Shown: one piece after another, positions 33,518-41,825 of the stretch | How the letters are laid out: each line of letters opens with the position of its first letter | Numbering within the stretch: the first letter of the stretch is position 1 | Assembly (NCBI RefSeq): GCF_041740695.1 | Contig: NZ_JBGSLK010000043.1 | Coordinates: forward strand, 62,001-126,000 | DNA length: 64,000 nucleotides | Source: Haliscomenobacter sp041740695 | GTDB taxonomy: Bacteria > Bacteroidota > Bacteroidia > Chitinophagales > Saprospiraceae | Direction of reading: 5' to 3' | Made by a program: the position numbers and the translations under genes | Notes under the pieces: generated by a model | Told to the model about the DNA's origin: nothing | Seen by the model: only the letters and a program-made list of their open reading frames with translations | Databases searched by the model: none

Positions 33518-34666
33518 ATGCGCGTTCACCTGCTTGCGATATTGGGTCTAACTGTTTTTTTGGGAGCTTGCCAATCCTCCTCCTCCCCCAAAACCAACGA
33601 AGTCCCCCCCATCACCGCCGACGAGCACTGCTACTCTGGCGCATCACCTTATGGCACCCATGCCGATTTTCTCATTGCCGATTTACTGGAAGCAATCGAC
33701 AAGATCAAACCCAATCCCGCCATGGCCAAAAGCCTGGAAGGTATGGTCGAAATCAACGGAGGGCAATTCGACATGGGCGGCGACAATGAACAAGCTCGAA
33801 CGGATGAATTCCCAAAACACCCCGTAGCAGTCCAGGATTTTTGGATGGACGCCACTGAGGTTACCAATGCCCAGTTTCAAAAATTTGTGGAGGCTACTGG
33901 TTACGTGACCGTTGCCGAGCGAGACATCGATTTGGAGGAACTCAAAAAACAAGTGCCACCAGGTACCGAATTACCCAGTGCTGAAGAACTACAACCATTC
34001 TCTTTGGTCTTCAAAGCGCCCAGCAGTGGCAACTTACAAACCCTGGCACCCAATGACTGGTGGCAGATGGTCAAAGGGGCCAGTTGGCAACACCCGCAGG
34101 GGCCAGCATCGAATATTAAAGGCAAAGAAAAGCTCCCCGTAGTCCACGTTTCTTGGTACGATGCGGTCGCTTATTGCAAATGGGCAGGAAAACGCCTGCC
34201 CAGCGAAGCAGAGTGGGAATACGCCGCCCGTGCCGGGGAAAGCAGCAACATTTACCCTTGGGGAAAAGAACCCGTCAGTGCTAAAATGGCCAATTTTTTC
34301 CAGGGTGATTTTCCGGTCAAACAGCTCAACGAGGATGGATACCTGCGACTAGCACCCGTCAAATCCTTCCCCGCCAATGCCTTAGGCTTGTACGACATGG
34401 CTGGCAACGTCTGGGAATGGTGCGCCGATTGGTACCGCCCGGATTATTATGCCGAAAAAGCACAATTGTTGCGGAACCCGCAAGGCCCTGCCGACAGTTA
34501 TGATCCTGACGAACCCAGTACACCTAAAAAAGTAGTCCGCGGGGGATCATTCCTCTGCAACGATACCTATTGCTCCGGCTATCGGGTAGCGGCACGGATG
34601 AAAAGCAGCCCGGATACGGGTTTGGAGCATACCGGGTTTAGGTGTGTGCGGGATAAAAAACAATGA
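33518..34666 (+). CDS. formylglycine-generating-enzyme (SUMF1) family lipoprotein
   Basis: A 382-residue lipoprotein (start at MRVHLLAILGLTVF; lipobox LGAC). The FGE-sulfatase fold is complete: FDMGGDNEQARTDEFPKHPV, FWMDATEVTNAQFQKFV, VSWYDAVAYCKWAGKRLPSE with AEWEYAARAG, AGNVWEWCADWY and VVRGGSFLCNDTYCSGYRVA. The two copper-binding active-site cysteines of true FGEs are present as C347 and C352 (LCNDTYC). Many bacterial paralogues (gliding protein GldK/J types, EgtB-like) lack them. It may therefore convert a cysteine in sulfatases to formylglycine on the outer side of the membrane. No sulfatase lies nearby. An extra hydrophilic segment precedes the core. Confidence 0.92.
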   Translation: MRVHLLAILGLTVFLGACQSSSSPKTNEVPPITADEHCYSGASPYGTHADFLIADLLEAIDKIKPNPAMAKSLEGMVEINGGQFDMGGDNEQARTDEFPKHPVAVQDFWMDATEVTNAQFQKFVEATGYVTVAERDIDLEELKKQVPPGTELPSAEELQPFSLVFKAPSSGNLQTLAPNDWWQMVKGASWQHPQGPASNIKGKEKLPVVHVSWYDAVAYCKWAGKRLPSEAEWEYAARAGESSNIYPWGKEPVSAKMANFFQGDFPVKQLNEDGYLRLAPVKSFPANALGLYDMAGNVWEWCADWYRPDYYAEKAQLLRNPQGPADSYDPDEPSTPKKVVRGGSFLCNDTYCSGYRVAARMKSSPDTGLEHTGFRCVRDKKQ

Positions 34667-34678
34667 TTTAGTTCAGGG

Positions 34679-34799
34679 AAGTTGAGAAAGGTTTGGGAGG
34701 TTTAGGCTACCGCAGCGACTTAGACAAGATCTTTGTCAAAAACGTTGCGGTAGCCTAAACCTCCCTCAACCTCCCTAAACTTTCCTCAACCTGCTTAAC
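34679..34799. repeat. long intergenic palindrome LIR9 (core type A)
   Basis: Arms of GGTTTGGGAGGTTTAGG-like words on the left and CCTAAACCTCCCTCAACC on the right, enclosing the type A core: GGCTACCGCAGCGACTTAGA on the left and CGTTGCGGTAGCC on the right, with CTTTGTCAAAAA between. It starts 12 bases after the FGE-type stop and runs up to the DinB start codon. Confidence 0.85.
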
Positions 34800-34801
34800 A
34801 A

Positions 34802-35284
34802 ATGACCAAAACAGCAAACCACCTTCTCGCAGTACTCACTGCTGCCGAACCACTCTTGCGGCAGCTAAGTCCGGCCCTGGCCCAGCAAAAACCTCGCCCC
34901 GACAAATGGTCGCCCAAAGAAATCATCGGGCACCTGATCGATTCCGCCTGCAACAACCAGCAGAAATTTGTACGCACGATGGCCACTCCAAAATTGGAAT
35001 TTCCAGGTTATGCGCAGGATTTTTGGGTCAGTGCGCAACATTATCAGGAAGCTGAGTGGTCGACTTTGGTTGATTTATGGATCGCTTACAATCGCCATTT
35101 GGCGCATGTGATTCGACATGTAGACCCGGCCACTCTTCAGCACGCCATATTGATCCAGGGTGCTGTCCCTTTCACCTTGGGCTTTATTATGGCTGATTAT
35201 GTGGAGCATTTGAAGCACCACTTGTTGCAGATTTTCCCGGAGGGGCCTTTTGAGAGTAAGTTCGCGAATGTGTACAATGCATAG
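34802..35284 (+). CDS. DinB-like (DUF664-type) four-helix protein
   Basis: A 160-residue DinB-superfamily protein. The first helix ends in QKPRPDKWSPKEIIGHLIDSA, carrying the first metal-binding His; a second His occurs near YNRHLAHVI and the last helix has DYVEHLKHHLLQIF, completing the typical three-His site for a divalent metal. Family members act as thiol-dependent S-transferases (for example with bacillithiol) or are uncharacterised. The start codon is two bases after palindrome LIR9, so the ribosome binding region must lie within the hairpin's right arm. This may make translation dependent on hairpin state. Confidence 0.9.
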   Translation: MTKTANHLLAVLTAAEPLLRQLSPALAQQKPRPDKWSPKEIIGHLIDSACNNQQKFVRTMATPKLEFPGYAQDFWVSAQHYQEAEWSTLVDLWIAYNRHLAHVIRHVDPATLQHAILIQGAVPFTLGFIMADYVEHLKHHLLQIFPEGPFESKFANVYNA

Positions 35285-35346
35285 CTAAAGCAACATATCT
35301 TTACCACAAATTGCCTCTCTAGAGGATCTAAACGCACACTCAACCA

Positions 35347-38193
35347 ATGAAAAAAGCCATCTTATCCAGTTTGTATTGCTGTTTGCTACTGAGCTTCAGC
35401 ATCCATACTTTTGCGCAAAGCAAACTAATCGAGAAAGTAGAACGCAAGGGCAACGAACTCGTGATTTCCTACGAAAAGTATGTCCTGGCCAACGGCCTCA
35501 CCGTGATTGTTCACGAAGACCATTCCGATCCGGTTGTACACGTCGATGTCACCTACCACGTTGGTTCGGCTCGGGAAGAAATTGGAAAATCCGGTTTCGC
35601 CCACTTCTTCGAACACATGATGTTCCAGGGCTCTGACAACGTAGCGGACGAAGAACATTTCAAACTCGTGACCGAAGCAGGCGGCACCCTCAATGGCTCC
35701 ACCAACCGCGACCGTACCAACTATTACGAAACCTTACCCAGCAACCAAGTGGAGATTGGTATCTGGCTCGAAGCCGATCGCATGGGCTTCTTGTTGGACG
35801 CCGTAACCCAGAAAAAATTTGAAATCCAGCGTGCTACCGTGAAAAACGAACGCGGCCAAAACTACGACAACCGCCCCTACGGTTTGGCGGGTGAAGTGAC
35901 CAGCAAAAACCTCTACCCTTATGGCCATCCCTATTCCTGGCTGACCATTGGCTACCTCGAAGACCTCAATCGGGTGGATGTCAACGACCTCAAACGATTT
36001 TTCCTGCGCTGGTACGGCCCCAACAATGCAACCCTGACTGTGGGTGGCGATGTTACTCCGGCTCAGGTGCTCAAATTGGCGGAAAAATATTTTGGCAGCA
36101 TTCCTCGTGGCCCGGAAGTGCAAAACATGCCCAAAATGGTGCCCGTGCTAGAAGGCGACCGCTACATTTCTTACGTAGACAATTACATCCGTTTCCCCCG
36201 CTTGCAAATGACCTTGCCCAGCGTGCCTAACTACCATTCTGACAAGGCTGCACTAGACTGTTTGGCTGCTTTGATGGCTCAGGGCAAAAACACTGTTTTT
36301 TACCAAAACTTCATCAAAACCCAAAAAGCCCAACAGGCCAGTGCCTTCAACTCGGGTGTGGAATTGAGTGGAGAGTTCAGTATCGGCGTCCAACCCACTC
36401 CTGGCCAAACCTTGGCAGATATTGAGGCTTTGATCCGCAAATCCATCATCGATTTTGAAACCAAAGGGGTCAGCGACGAAGAAGTGGAACGCTACAAAGC
36501 CCAATACGAAGCCCGGAGCATCAATGCCTTATCCAGTGTATCTGGCAAGGTGTCTCAATTGGCCGCTTACCAAACCTTTACGGGCAATCCCAACCAGTTT
36601 CCAGCTGAATTGGCCAACGTACGCGCCCTCAGTAAAGCGGACATCCTGCGGGTGTTCAACCAGTACATCAAAAACAAACCAGCGGTTATTTTGAGCATTT
36701 TGCCCAAAACCGGGGACGTGAAACCCGCTGCTGCCGATGGCTACAAAATTGACGAAAGCAAATACGTAGCGCCACCCGATCAATACGCGGGTTTGACTTA
36801 TGTTAAAGCCAAGGACAATTTTGACCGCACCAAAAAGCCCGTTTCGACTACCAATCCAAGCATCACTGTACCCACCCTCTGGCGCTCCAAAATGACCAAC
36901 GGCATCCAGATCATCGGTACCCAGAATACGGAAGTCCCCACCGTTACCTTGTCCTTGAGCATCAAAGGTGGGCAAATGCTCGATCCGATTGAAAAGGCTG
37001 GGTTGGCTAACTTGTGCAGCCAAATGTTACGGGAAGGCACCGAAAACTACACAGCAGAAGCCTTCGAAGATGAGTTGCGCAACCTCGGCGCCAGCATCAA
37101 CGTGGGCGTCAGCGAAACTGCCCTGACTTTTTCCATGAATACCCTGGTCAAAAACCTGGACAAAAGTTTGATGCTCTTTGAAGAGCGGCTGTTCCGCTCC
37201 AAATTAAAGGAGGAAGACTTCAACCGCCTCAAACAAAATACCATTCGGGGCATCATCAACAGTTCTACCCAGGCCGCTGCCGTGGCATCGGATTTGTTCA
37301 ACACCATGATTTATGGCAAAAAGGACATCCGGGGTTATGCCATCGATGGTACTGAAGAAACCGTAGCCAAAATCACCCTGGCGGATGTGGAGCAATTCTA
37401 CAAAAACAACCTTTCGGCGCCCTTGAGCAATGTAGTGATTGTAGGGGACGTAAAGCAAGCCGATATCCTGCCTAAGCTGTCATTTTTGAATAAAATGTCG
37501 ACAAAAGCTGTGGCACTTCCAGTATTCAAACCCGTGGTCAAAACCGAAAAAGCCAAAATCTACCTCGTAGATCAACCCAAGGCGGCCCAATCGGAGATCC
37601 GCATCGGTTACCCAGCCATGGCTTTTGACGCAACGGGGGAATACTTCAAAGCAGGTTTGATGAACTACAACCTGGGCGGTTCTTTCAACAGCCGCATCAA
37701 CTTGAATCTGCGCGAAGACAAGGGGTATACCTATGGTGCTCGTTCCGGCTTTTCTGGCGATCTCGGCTGGGGAACTTTTGTGGCCAGCGCTGGGGTGAAA
37801 GCGACAGCAACCGATAGTTCTGTAGTAGAATTCATGAAGGAAATCAACAAGTTCCGCAATACGGGCATGACTGATGCTGAACTAGCCTTCCTGAAAAGTT
37901 CAATCGGCCAACGGGATGCCCTACGTTATGAAACGGGTTTCCAAAAAGCAGGATTTTTGGGCCAAATCGCTAAATACAACCTTCCTGTCGATTTCACCAA
38001 AAAACAAAGCGACATCATCAAGTCTATCACCAAAACGGAGTTGAATACCCTGGCCAAAAAGTTATTGAAGCCAGAAAGTGCTTACATTTTGGTCGTTGGC
38101 GACAAAGCCCTGATCAAACCAGGTTTGGAAAAACTGGGTTATGAAGTGGTGGAGTTGGATAAGAAAGGTAATGAGGTGGTGATTAAACCATAA
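35347..38193 (+). CDS. M16-family zinc metallopeptidase, two-repeat form
   Basis: A 948-residue secreted insulinase-family protease with a signal peptide ending SIHTFAQ. The inverted zinc motif HxxEH is intact (H86-F-F-E89-H90 in GFAHFFEHMMFQG), with the downstream Glu region VKNERGQNYDNRPYG. The second half repeats the M16 fold without a zinc site (LANLCSQMLREGTENYTAE, GGSFNSRINLNLREDKGYTYGARSGF), including the R/Y substrate-binding motif. Like bacterial PqqL-type enzymes, the two halves form a clamshell that degrades peptides in the periplasm. It is monocistronic, with palindrome LIR10 at its 3' end. Confidence 0.95.
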   Translation: MKKAILSSLYCCLLLSFSIHTFAQSKLIEKVERKGNELVISYEKYVLANGLTVIVHEDHSDPVVHVDVTYHVGSAREEIGKSGFAHFFEHMMFQGSDNVADEEHFKLVTEAGGTLNGSTNRDRTNYYETLPSNQVEIGIWLEADRMGFLLDAVTQKKFEIQRATVKNERGQNYDNRPYGLAGEVTSKNLYPYGHPYSWLTIGYLEDLNRVDVNDLKRFFLRWYGPNNATLTVGGDVTPAQVLKLAEKYFGSIPRGPEVQNMPKMVPVLEGDRYISYVDNYIRFPRLQMTLPSVPNYHSDKAALDCLAALMAQGKNTVFYQNFIKTQKAQQASAFNSGVELSGEFSIGVQPTPGQTLADIEALIRKSIIDFETKGVSDEEVERYKAQYEARSINALSSVSGKVSQLAAYQTFTGNPNQFPAELANVRALSKADILRVFNQYIKNKPAVILSILPKTGDVKPAAADGYKIDESKYVAPPDQYAGLTYVKAKDNFDRTKKPVSTTNPSITVPTLWRSKMTNGIQIIGTQNTEVPTVTLSLSIKGGQMLDPIEKAGLANLCSQMLREGTENYTAEAFEDELRNLGASINVGVSETALTFSMNTLVKNLDKSLMLFEERLFRSKLKEEDFNRLKQNTIRGIINSSTQAAAVASDLFNTMIYGKKDIRGYAIDGTEETVAKITLADVEQFYKNNLSAPLSNVVIVGDVKQADILPKLSFLNKMSTKAVALPVFKPVVKTEKAKIYLVDQPKAAQSEIRIGYPAMAFDATGEYFKAGLMNYNLGGSFNSRINLNLREDKGYTYGARSGFSGDLGWGTFVASAGVKATATDSSVVEFMKEINKFRNTGMTDAELAFLKSSIGQRDALRYETGFQKAGFLGQIAKYNLPVDFTKKQSDIIKSITKTELNTLAKKLLKPESAYILVVGDKALIKPGLEKLGYEVVELDKKGNEVVIKP

Positions 38194-38218
38194 AACCTTC
38201 AAGTGCCTTCAGCTCATA

Positions 38219-38352
38219 ATTCCTGAGGTGTCCCTAAAGTGTCTCGGGTGTCTAAGGTGGTTCAAATAAAAACTCTTACGCGCAAGCGCTAAGAGCATAT
38301 ATTTTTTTCACCACCTTAGACACCCGAGACACTTTAGGGACACCTCAGGAAT
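38219..38352. repeat. long intergenic palindrome LIR10, perfect 42-bp arms
   Basis: The arms at 38219-38260 and 38311-38352 are exact complements over 42 bp (ATTCCTGAGGTGTCCCTAAA, then GTGTCTCGGGTGTCTAAGGT, then GG). The 50-nt centre holds a second hairpin, CTCTTACGC-GCAA-GCGCTAAGAG. Word usage (GGTGTC, TAAGGTGG) is shared with LIR8, 12 kb away. Confidence 0.92.
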
Positions 38353-38398
38353 GTTACATCAATAATGGAATTTTTCAGCAACCTAAGTATTTATCAAT

Positions 38399-38482
38399 TT
38401 ACCTCAGCCTGATGTTTACCGGGTCCCAATTGATCACCCGCTTCTGCTCCGCACTCATATTCGCCGCCAGCGAAGGCCCTTG
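38399..38482 (-). pseudogene. C-terminal remnant of a Gfo/Idh/MocA-type oxidoreductase
   Basis: The minus-strand frame reads QGPSLAANMSAEQKRV then INWDPVNIRLR and a stop. An AANMSA-Q-R-x-x-W-D-P ending is typical of secreted Gfo/Idh/MocA family dehydrogenases in Bacteroidota. A stop codon precedes it directly and no other part of such a gene is present. It is a 27-codon fossil, probably left after deletion of the rest. The short length limits certainty. Confidence 0.45.
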
Positions 38483-38543
38483 CTAAACAATTCATTTGCT
38501 TTATTCTCTCAAAAAAACTATATTTCTACAAAAGCTAAAAATC

Positions 38544-39026
38544 ATGGAAGCAGCAACTTTGCCGATCCAGAGTGATTACGAAATTGAGCGTGGTAAACCT
38601 ATTCCTAGTAAGCTACATGCAGTGGTACAAATGAGATTAATCCTGTATTTGGGAACCCATTATAACGAACAATACATTCTCTTACCCGAATTCGCCTTGG
38701 ACACTCCAGGTCAGAAGTCTGTACCGGATCTTTCTATTGATGAACTTAGTCCTGTTGATTTCAATAGGGATGAAATCAAAAAACCAACTCCCCCGCTCGC
38801 GACCATCGAAATCCTTTCTCCCACCCAGGTGTTACAAACCCTACTGGACAAAACCAATGAGTATTTCTCTTCTGGCGTAAAATCCTGCTGGGTAGCCATC
38901 CCACCGCTCAAGAGCATTTATGTTTTTAAAGCACCAAATGACTATCAGGTATTCAGTCATGAACACATTTTGCGTGATCCAAATCTAAACATCGAGGTCC
39001 CTCTTGGTGTTATTTTTGCATCATGA
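38544..39026 (+). CDS. Uma2-family (DUF820) nuclease-fold protein
   Basis: A 160-residue Uma2-type protein; the start at MEAATLPIQSDYEIERGKPI is chosen over a TTG 16 codons upstream. Visible family features are RGKPIPSKLHAVVQMRLILYL, SVPDLSIDELSPVDF, LATIEILSPTQ and the SSGVKSCWVAIPPLKSIYVF segment, consistent with a PD-(D/E)XK core. It is shorter and divergent from the member at 15.6 kb. Its stop overlaps the start of the next gene by four bases (ATGA), which is followed by an RNA ligase with a one-base overlap, so the three form a tight operon. Confidence 0.88.
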   Translation: MEAATLPIQSDYEIERGKPIPSKLHAVVQMRLILYLGTHYNEQYILLPEFALDTPGQKSVPDLSIDELSPVDFNRDEIKKPTPPLATIEILSPTQVLQTLLDKTNEYFSSGVKSCWVAIPPLKSIYVFKAPNDYQVFSHEHILRDPNLNIEVPLGVIFAS

Positions 39027-39373
39027 TCAAGTTACTTGCCTTTTCATTGCTATTTTTTGGTAACATTTGCCTGCTAGCTGGGCAAAACGACTGGCGCATT
39101 GCGGGTAAATCCGTTCCTGCTCTTCAGCAAAAAATCTCCCTTACTCCTACTCTATCTTTTTGGAACCGAACGCCCCTTGTCGCTGTTACAGACAAGCAAA
39201 AACGCCAAAACTTTACTTCAGCCGCCAGCTTTCCGCAATGGTATTCCGTAGATCAACTTCCTTTTTTTTGCAAAATGGAAGTCAAAATGGAAAAGGCCAT
39301 TAAATTTCCGGTGAAAGTCCGCTTGGGTGAGGTGCAGTATGTGGAAAAAATGGAAGGTAAACCGTATTATTAA
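39023..39373 (+). CDS. small secreted protein of unknown function in the RNA ligase operon
   Basis: A 116-residue protein with a signal peptide (MIKLLAFSLLFFGNICLLAG). The mature part is basic and contains KSVPALQQKISLTPTLSFW, PQWYSVDQLPFFCKMEV and KFPVKVRLGEVQYVEKMEG. No family is recognised; the ending resembles the short tails of Bacteroidota proteins predicted to be exported with a single domain. It is translationally coupled on both sides: a 4-base overlap with the Uma2 gene and a TAATG stop-start junction with the RNA ligase. A secreted protein in such an arrangement with nucleic-acid enzymes is unexpected. Confidence 0.75.
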   Translation: MIKLLAFSLLFFGNICLLAGQNDWRIAGKSVPALQQKISLTPTLSFWNRTPLVAVTDKQKRQNFTSAASFPQWYSVDQLPFFCKMEVKMEKAIKFPVKVRLGEVQYVEKMEGKPYY

Positions 39374-40092
39374 TGCCAAAGCCGCTCGGTCACAAATCTT
39401 ATGGCTCTATTCCGCACTTACCTGGTTCAAGACTGGGGAGTGGCGATCATCATTGCCACGACGGCCAAGCACGGATTGCTACCCAACAAACCCGCGATGC
39501 CAAAGACCTCGTGATCGTCCAGGAAAAACTCGATGGCTCCAATGTGGGCATTGCCAAACTGCATGGCGAAATCATTCCCTTGGTTCGTTCCGGGCATCAT
39601 GCTTCCTCTTCTCCTTATGAACAGCACCACCATTTTGCCTCTTGGGTGCAAGAACGCTACAAACTATTCGATGCCGTTTTATTAGAGGGAGAACGCCTCT
39701 GTGGCGAGTGGTTGTTGCAAGCACATGGCACGCGTTACAATTTGCAAAACCGCGAACCCTTTGTGGCTTTCGACCTGTTGTACAATCGGCACGAAAGGGT
39801 CATTTTTGCCGAGTTTCAAAGCCGACTGGCCTCCAGTGAAATTGCCATTGTCCCCACAGTATATGTCGGTGCTCAAGCTTTATCTATTCAGGCAGCCATG
39901 CAGCTGTTGGTTGAAAGTCATTATGGTGCCTTGGATCCAGTTGAGGGGGCCATTTGGCGCGTTGAGCGAGAAGGTAAAGTTGAATTTTTGGTCAAATATG
40001 TCCGCCCTGACAAAGTGGATGGAATTTATTTGCCTGAGGTGACTGGCAATGGTGTAACAATTTGGAATCTTTCGTCTTTGCTAGGCGAATAA
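39373..40092 (+). CDS. RNA ligase family protein (T4 Rnl2-like nucleotidyltransferase)
   Basis: A 239-residue covalent nucleotidyltransferase. All ligase motifs can be read: motif I EKLDGSN with adenylated Lys52, motif Ia RSGHHA, motif III GEWLLQAHGTRY, motif IIIa PFVAFDLLY, motif IV EGAIWRVE and motif V FLVKYVRPDKV. There is no C-terminal extra domain, so it is a minimal Rnl2-type ligase that seals RNA nicks, or possibly a capping-type enzyme. The first 45 residues are His- and Gly-rich and less typical. It ends the Uma2/secreted protein/ligase operon. RNA repair after nuclease damage, possibly linked to the Uma2 nuclease, is a reasonable hypothesis. Confidence 0.92.
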   Translation: MPKPLGHKSYGSIPHLPGSRLGSGDHHCHDGQARIATQQTRDAKDLVIVQEKLDGSNVGIAKLHGEIIPLVRSGHHASSSPYEQHHHFASWVQERYKLFDAVLLEGERLCGEWLLQAHGTRYNLQNREPFVAFDLLYNRHERVIFAEFQSRLASSEIAIVPTVYVGAQALSIQAAMQLLVESHYGALDPVEGAIWRVEREGKVEFLVKYVRPDKVDGIYLPEVTGNGVTIWNLSSLLGE

Positions 40093-40208
40093 AGCAGAAT
40101 GACGAATCAGGGGTCTTACCTCCTATTCCTCATTCATTCCAATTCCACTGGGTTAAGTAGTCATCTGACTTTTTTAGGGTCAACTATTCAGCCCCGTGGG
40201 ATACAGAG

Positions 40209-41825
40209 CTACTCCTCACTCAAATGAAAATGCAAATCCTTCCACTCAAACATTTTAGGCTTGACATGCCCATCGAGATAGTGTGTTGGGGTAAATTGAA
40301 TTTGAGCAGCCTTGCACCATAGGCCATGTTGTTTGATGGAGGCTTTAGCTTGTTGAATGATAGCGGCCTCCAATTCCTGGGGATATTTTTGATCAAATTG
40401 GGCCTTGGATAGTTGGTAGTAGTCGGCAAAAATTTGCTGGATGCTTGTACCCATCAGGTGATGAACCATCATTTGGACGGCCTGATTAAAAACGGCCTGC
40501 TCTTCTGATTCGCCCACGCAAAAAATCACTTTCACTCTGAGTGATACTTCCTCTTGAAGGAGTTGATCAATTTCTTTAAAAGCAGTTTCACACGCACCAC
40601 ACCAGGGGTTGGTAACCAATACAGCTTCGTGCTTGGCACTCGTTGCTCCAAATTCAGGAATGACCACTTCTTCAGGCAAGGGAAGCAACGCAGTTTCATT
40701 CTGCAACGCAGCCTTTAAAAGTGCTGGATTCCTTTTGATCGCTGCTAATTTTGACCAAACCGCATCATGAGCTAAGGCTTTTTCAATGTATGGCTTCAAC
40801 AAGAGCCACAGGAAAAAAGGAATAGCAAAAGAGGTGAATACAAATAAAGTATCATAGCCCGCCAAGGCTTGCAGCGGCCGAAATGGCAATACCACCGTCA
40901 CGAATTCTATCACAAAAAGCCCCAGCACCACCAAACACAGTGGACACCATTGCTTTGCTTTAAAAGCTTGGTGATACACCGACCATGCTGAAAAAAGCAG
41001 CGTTAGCCCACTCAAAATCTGCACAATAGGGTTGGCAAGATAGGCCTGTTTGAGGCTTAAAAGTGCTCCGATGCTTCCAATAAAATACAACAAGCCCAGT
41101 TCTGACCAGCCGATCAACCCTAAAAAGCTAGCCGATTTACTTTTAAGCAGATTGTCACATTTGCTTTTTCGGCTGATGACTTGGCAAGCTTTGGCCGCTA
41201 GCTGATTTTGGGGGCTTAGTTGGTCCAGCACTAAAATGGAGCAAATGATGATGCCAAAAATTTTGACGATCAGCAAAAGGTAGCCAAGCCAGGGATGAAC
41301 TAGTGCAAGACCGCTGATGAAAATTTGTAGAGAAATAATTAGGCCTGTCCTGGCAAAATCCTGCTTATTCTCTGCAAAAAAGAAGTTTAATTTTTCTAAA
41401 AAAGAGCGCTTAGGGCGTTGAATATTTTGCCAGTCTACGATTAATGCAGCACCTGACCAAATTTTTAGAAAATCTTCAATCCGTTCCTCTAATTTCCTAT
41501 TTTCATTATCCCGACGGATGACCCAGTCGCCATTGATGCCTTCAACAATGGAAAACAGCCCATTGTCCACTTTTAAATGGGCAATAAATGGACTGGGCAA
41601 GTCAGGTAGTTTTTCCGAAGGAACTTGGATGCATAAATTATCTACCCGATATGTTTTCAACACTTCGTGGATGGAAAACAAGCTGGGGTAGCTGGGATGC
41701 GATAAAAAAAGTGTCTTTAGTTCTTGCTTCGAGACTTGAAAATCAAGTATACTCCTAAGCAAGTAAAAGGTCGTTTCCAGGATGTTGTCCTGTTTATTTG
41801 AGTTTGTCCAAAAAGGCTTTGACAT
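40209..41825 (-). CDS. C39-like / VKOR / thioredoxin fusion protein
   Basis: A 538-residue membrane protein with three parts. The N-terminal domain resembles the C39 peptidase fold but lacks its catalytic Cys (LSHPSYPSLFSIHEVLKTYR, then APFIAHL-like PSPFIAHLKVDNG). The centre is a vitamin K epoxide reductase domain with about five helices and paired cysteines (CQVISRKSKCDN; CxxC in KQWCPLCLVV). The C-terminal domain is thioredoxin-like with active site NPWCGACETAF. Together they can make disulfides in the periplasm and re-oxidise through quinone. It is the last gene of the peptide-export island, overlapping the upstream redoxin gene by 32 bases when started at 41825 (a start at 41870 is also possible). 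Confidence 0.9.
   Translation of the reverse strand: MSKPFWTNSNKQDNILETTFYLLRSILDFQVSKQELKTLFLSHPSYPSLFSIHEVLKTYRVDNLCIQVPSEKLPDLPSPFIAHLKVDNGLFSIVEGINGDWVIRRDNENRKLEERIEDFLKIWSGAALIVDWQNIQRPKRSFLEKLNFFFAENKQDFARTGLIISLQIFISGLALVHPWLGYLLLIVKIFGIIICSILVLDQLSPQNQLAAKACQVISRKSKCDNLLKSKSASFLGLIGWSELGLLYFIGSIGALLSLKQAYLANPIVQILSGLTLLFSAWSVYHQAFKAKQWCPLCLVVLGLFVIEFVTVVLPFRPLQALAGYDTLFVFTSFAIPFFLWLLLKPYIEKALAHDAVWSKLAAIKRNPALLKAALQNETALLPLPEEVVIPEFGATSAKHEAVLVTNPWCGACETAFKEIDQLLQEEVSLRVKVIFCVGESEEQAVFNQAVQMMVHHLMGTSIQQIFADYYQLSKAQFDQKYPQELEAAIIQQAKASIKQHGLWCKAAQIQFTPTHYLDGHVKPKMFEWKDLHFHLSEE

Larger units (their letters stand above)
38194..38543. other. 350-bp region between the M16 and Uma2 genes
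   Basis: It contains palindrome LIR10 (38219-38352) and, on the minus strand, a short remnant resembling the C-terminus of a Gfo/Idh/MocA oxidoreductase (38399-38482). The last 60 bases are AT-rich leader sequence for the Uma2 gene. Confidence 0.6.
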
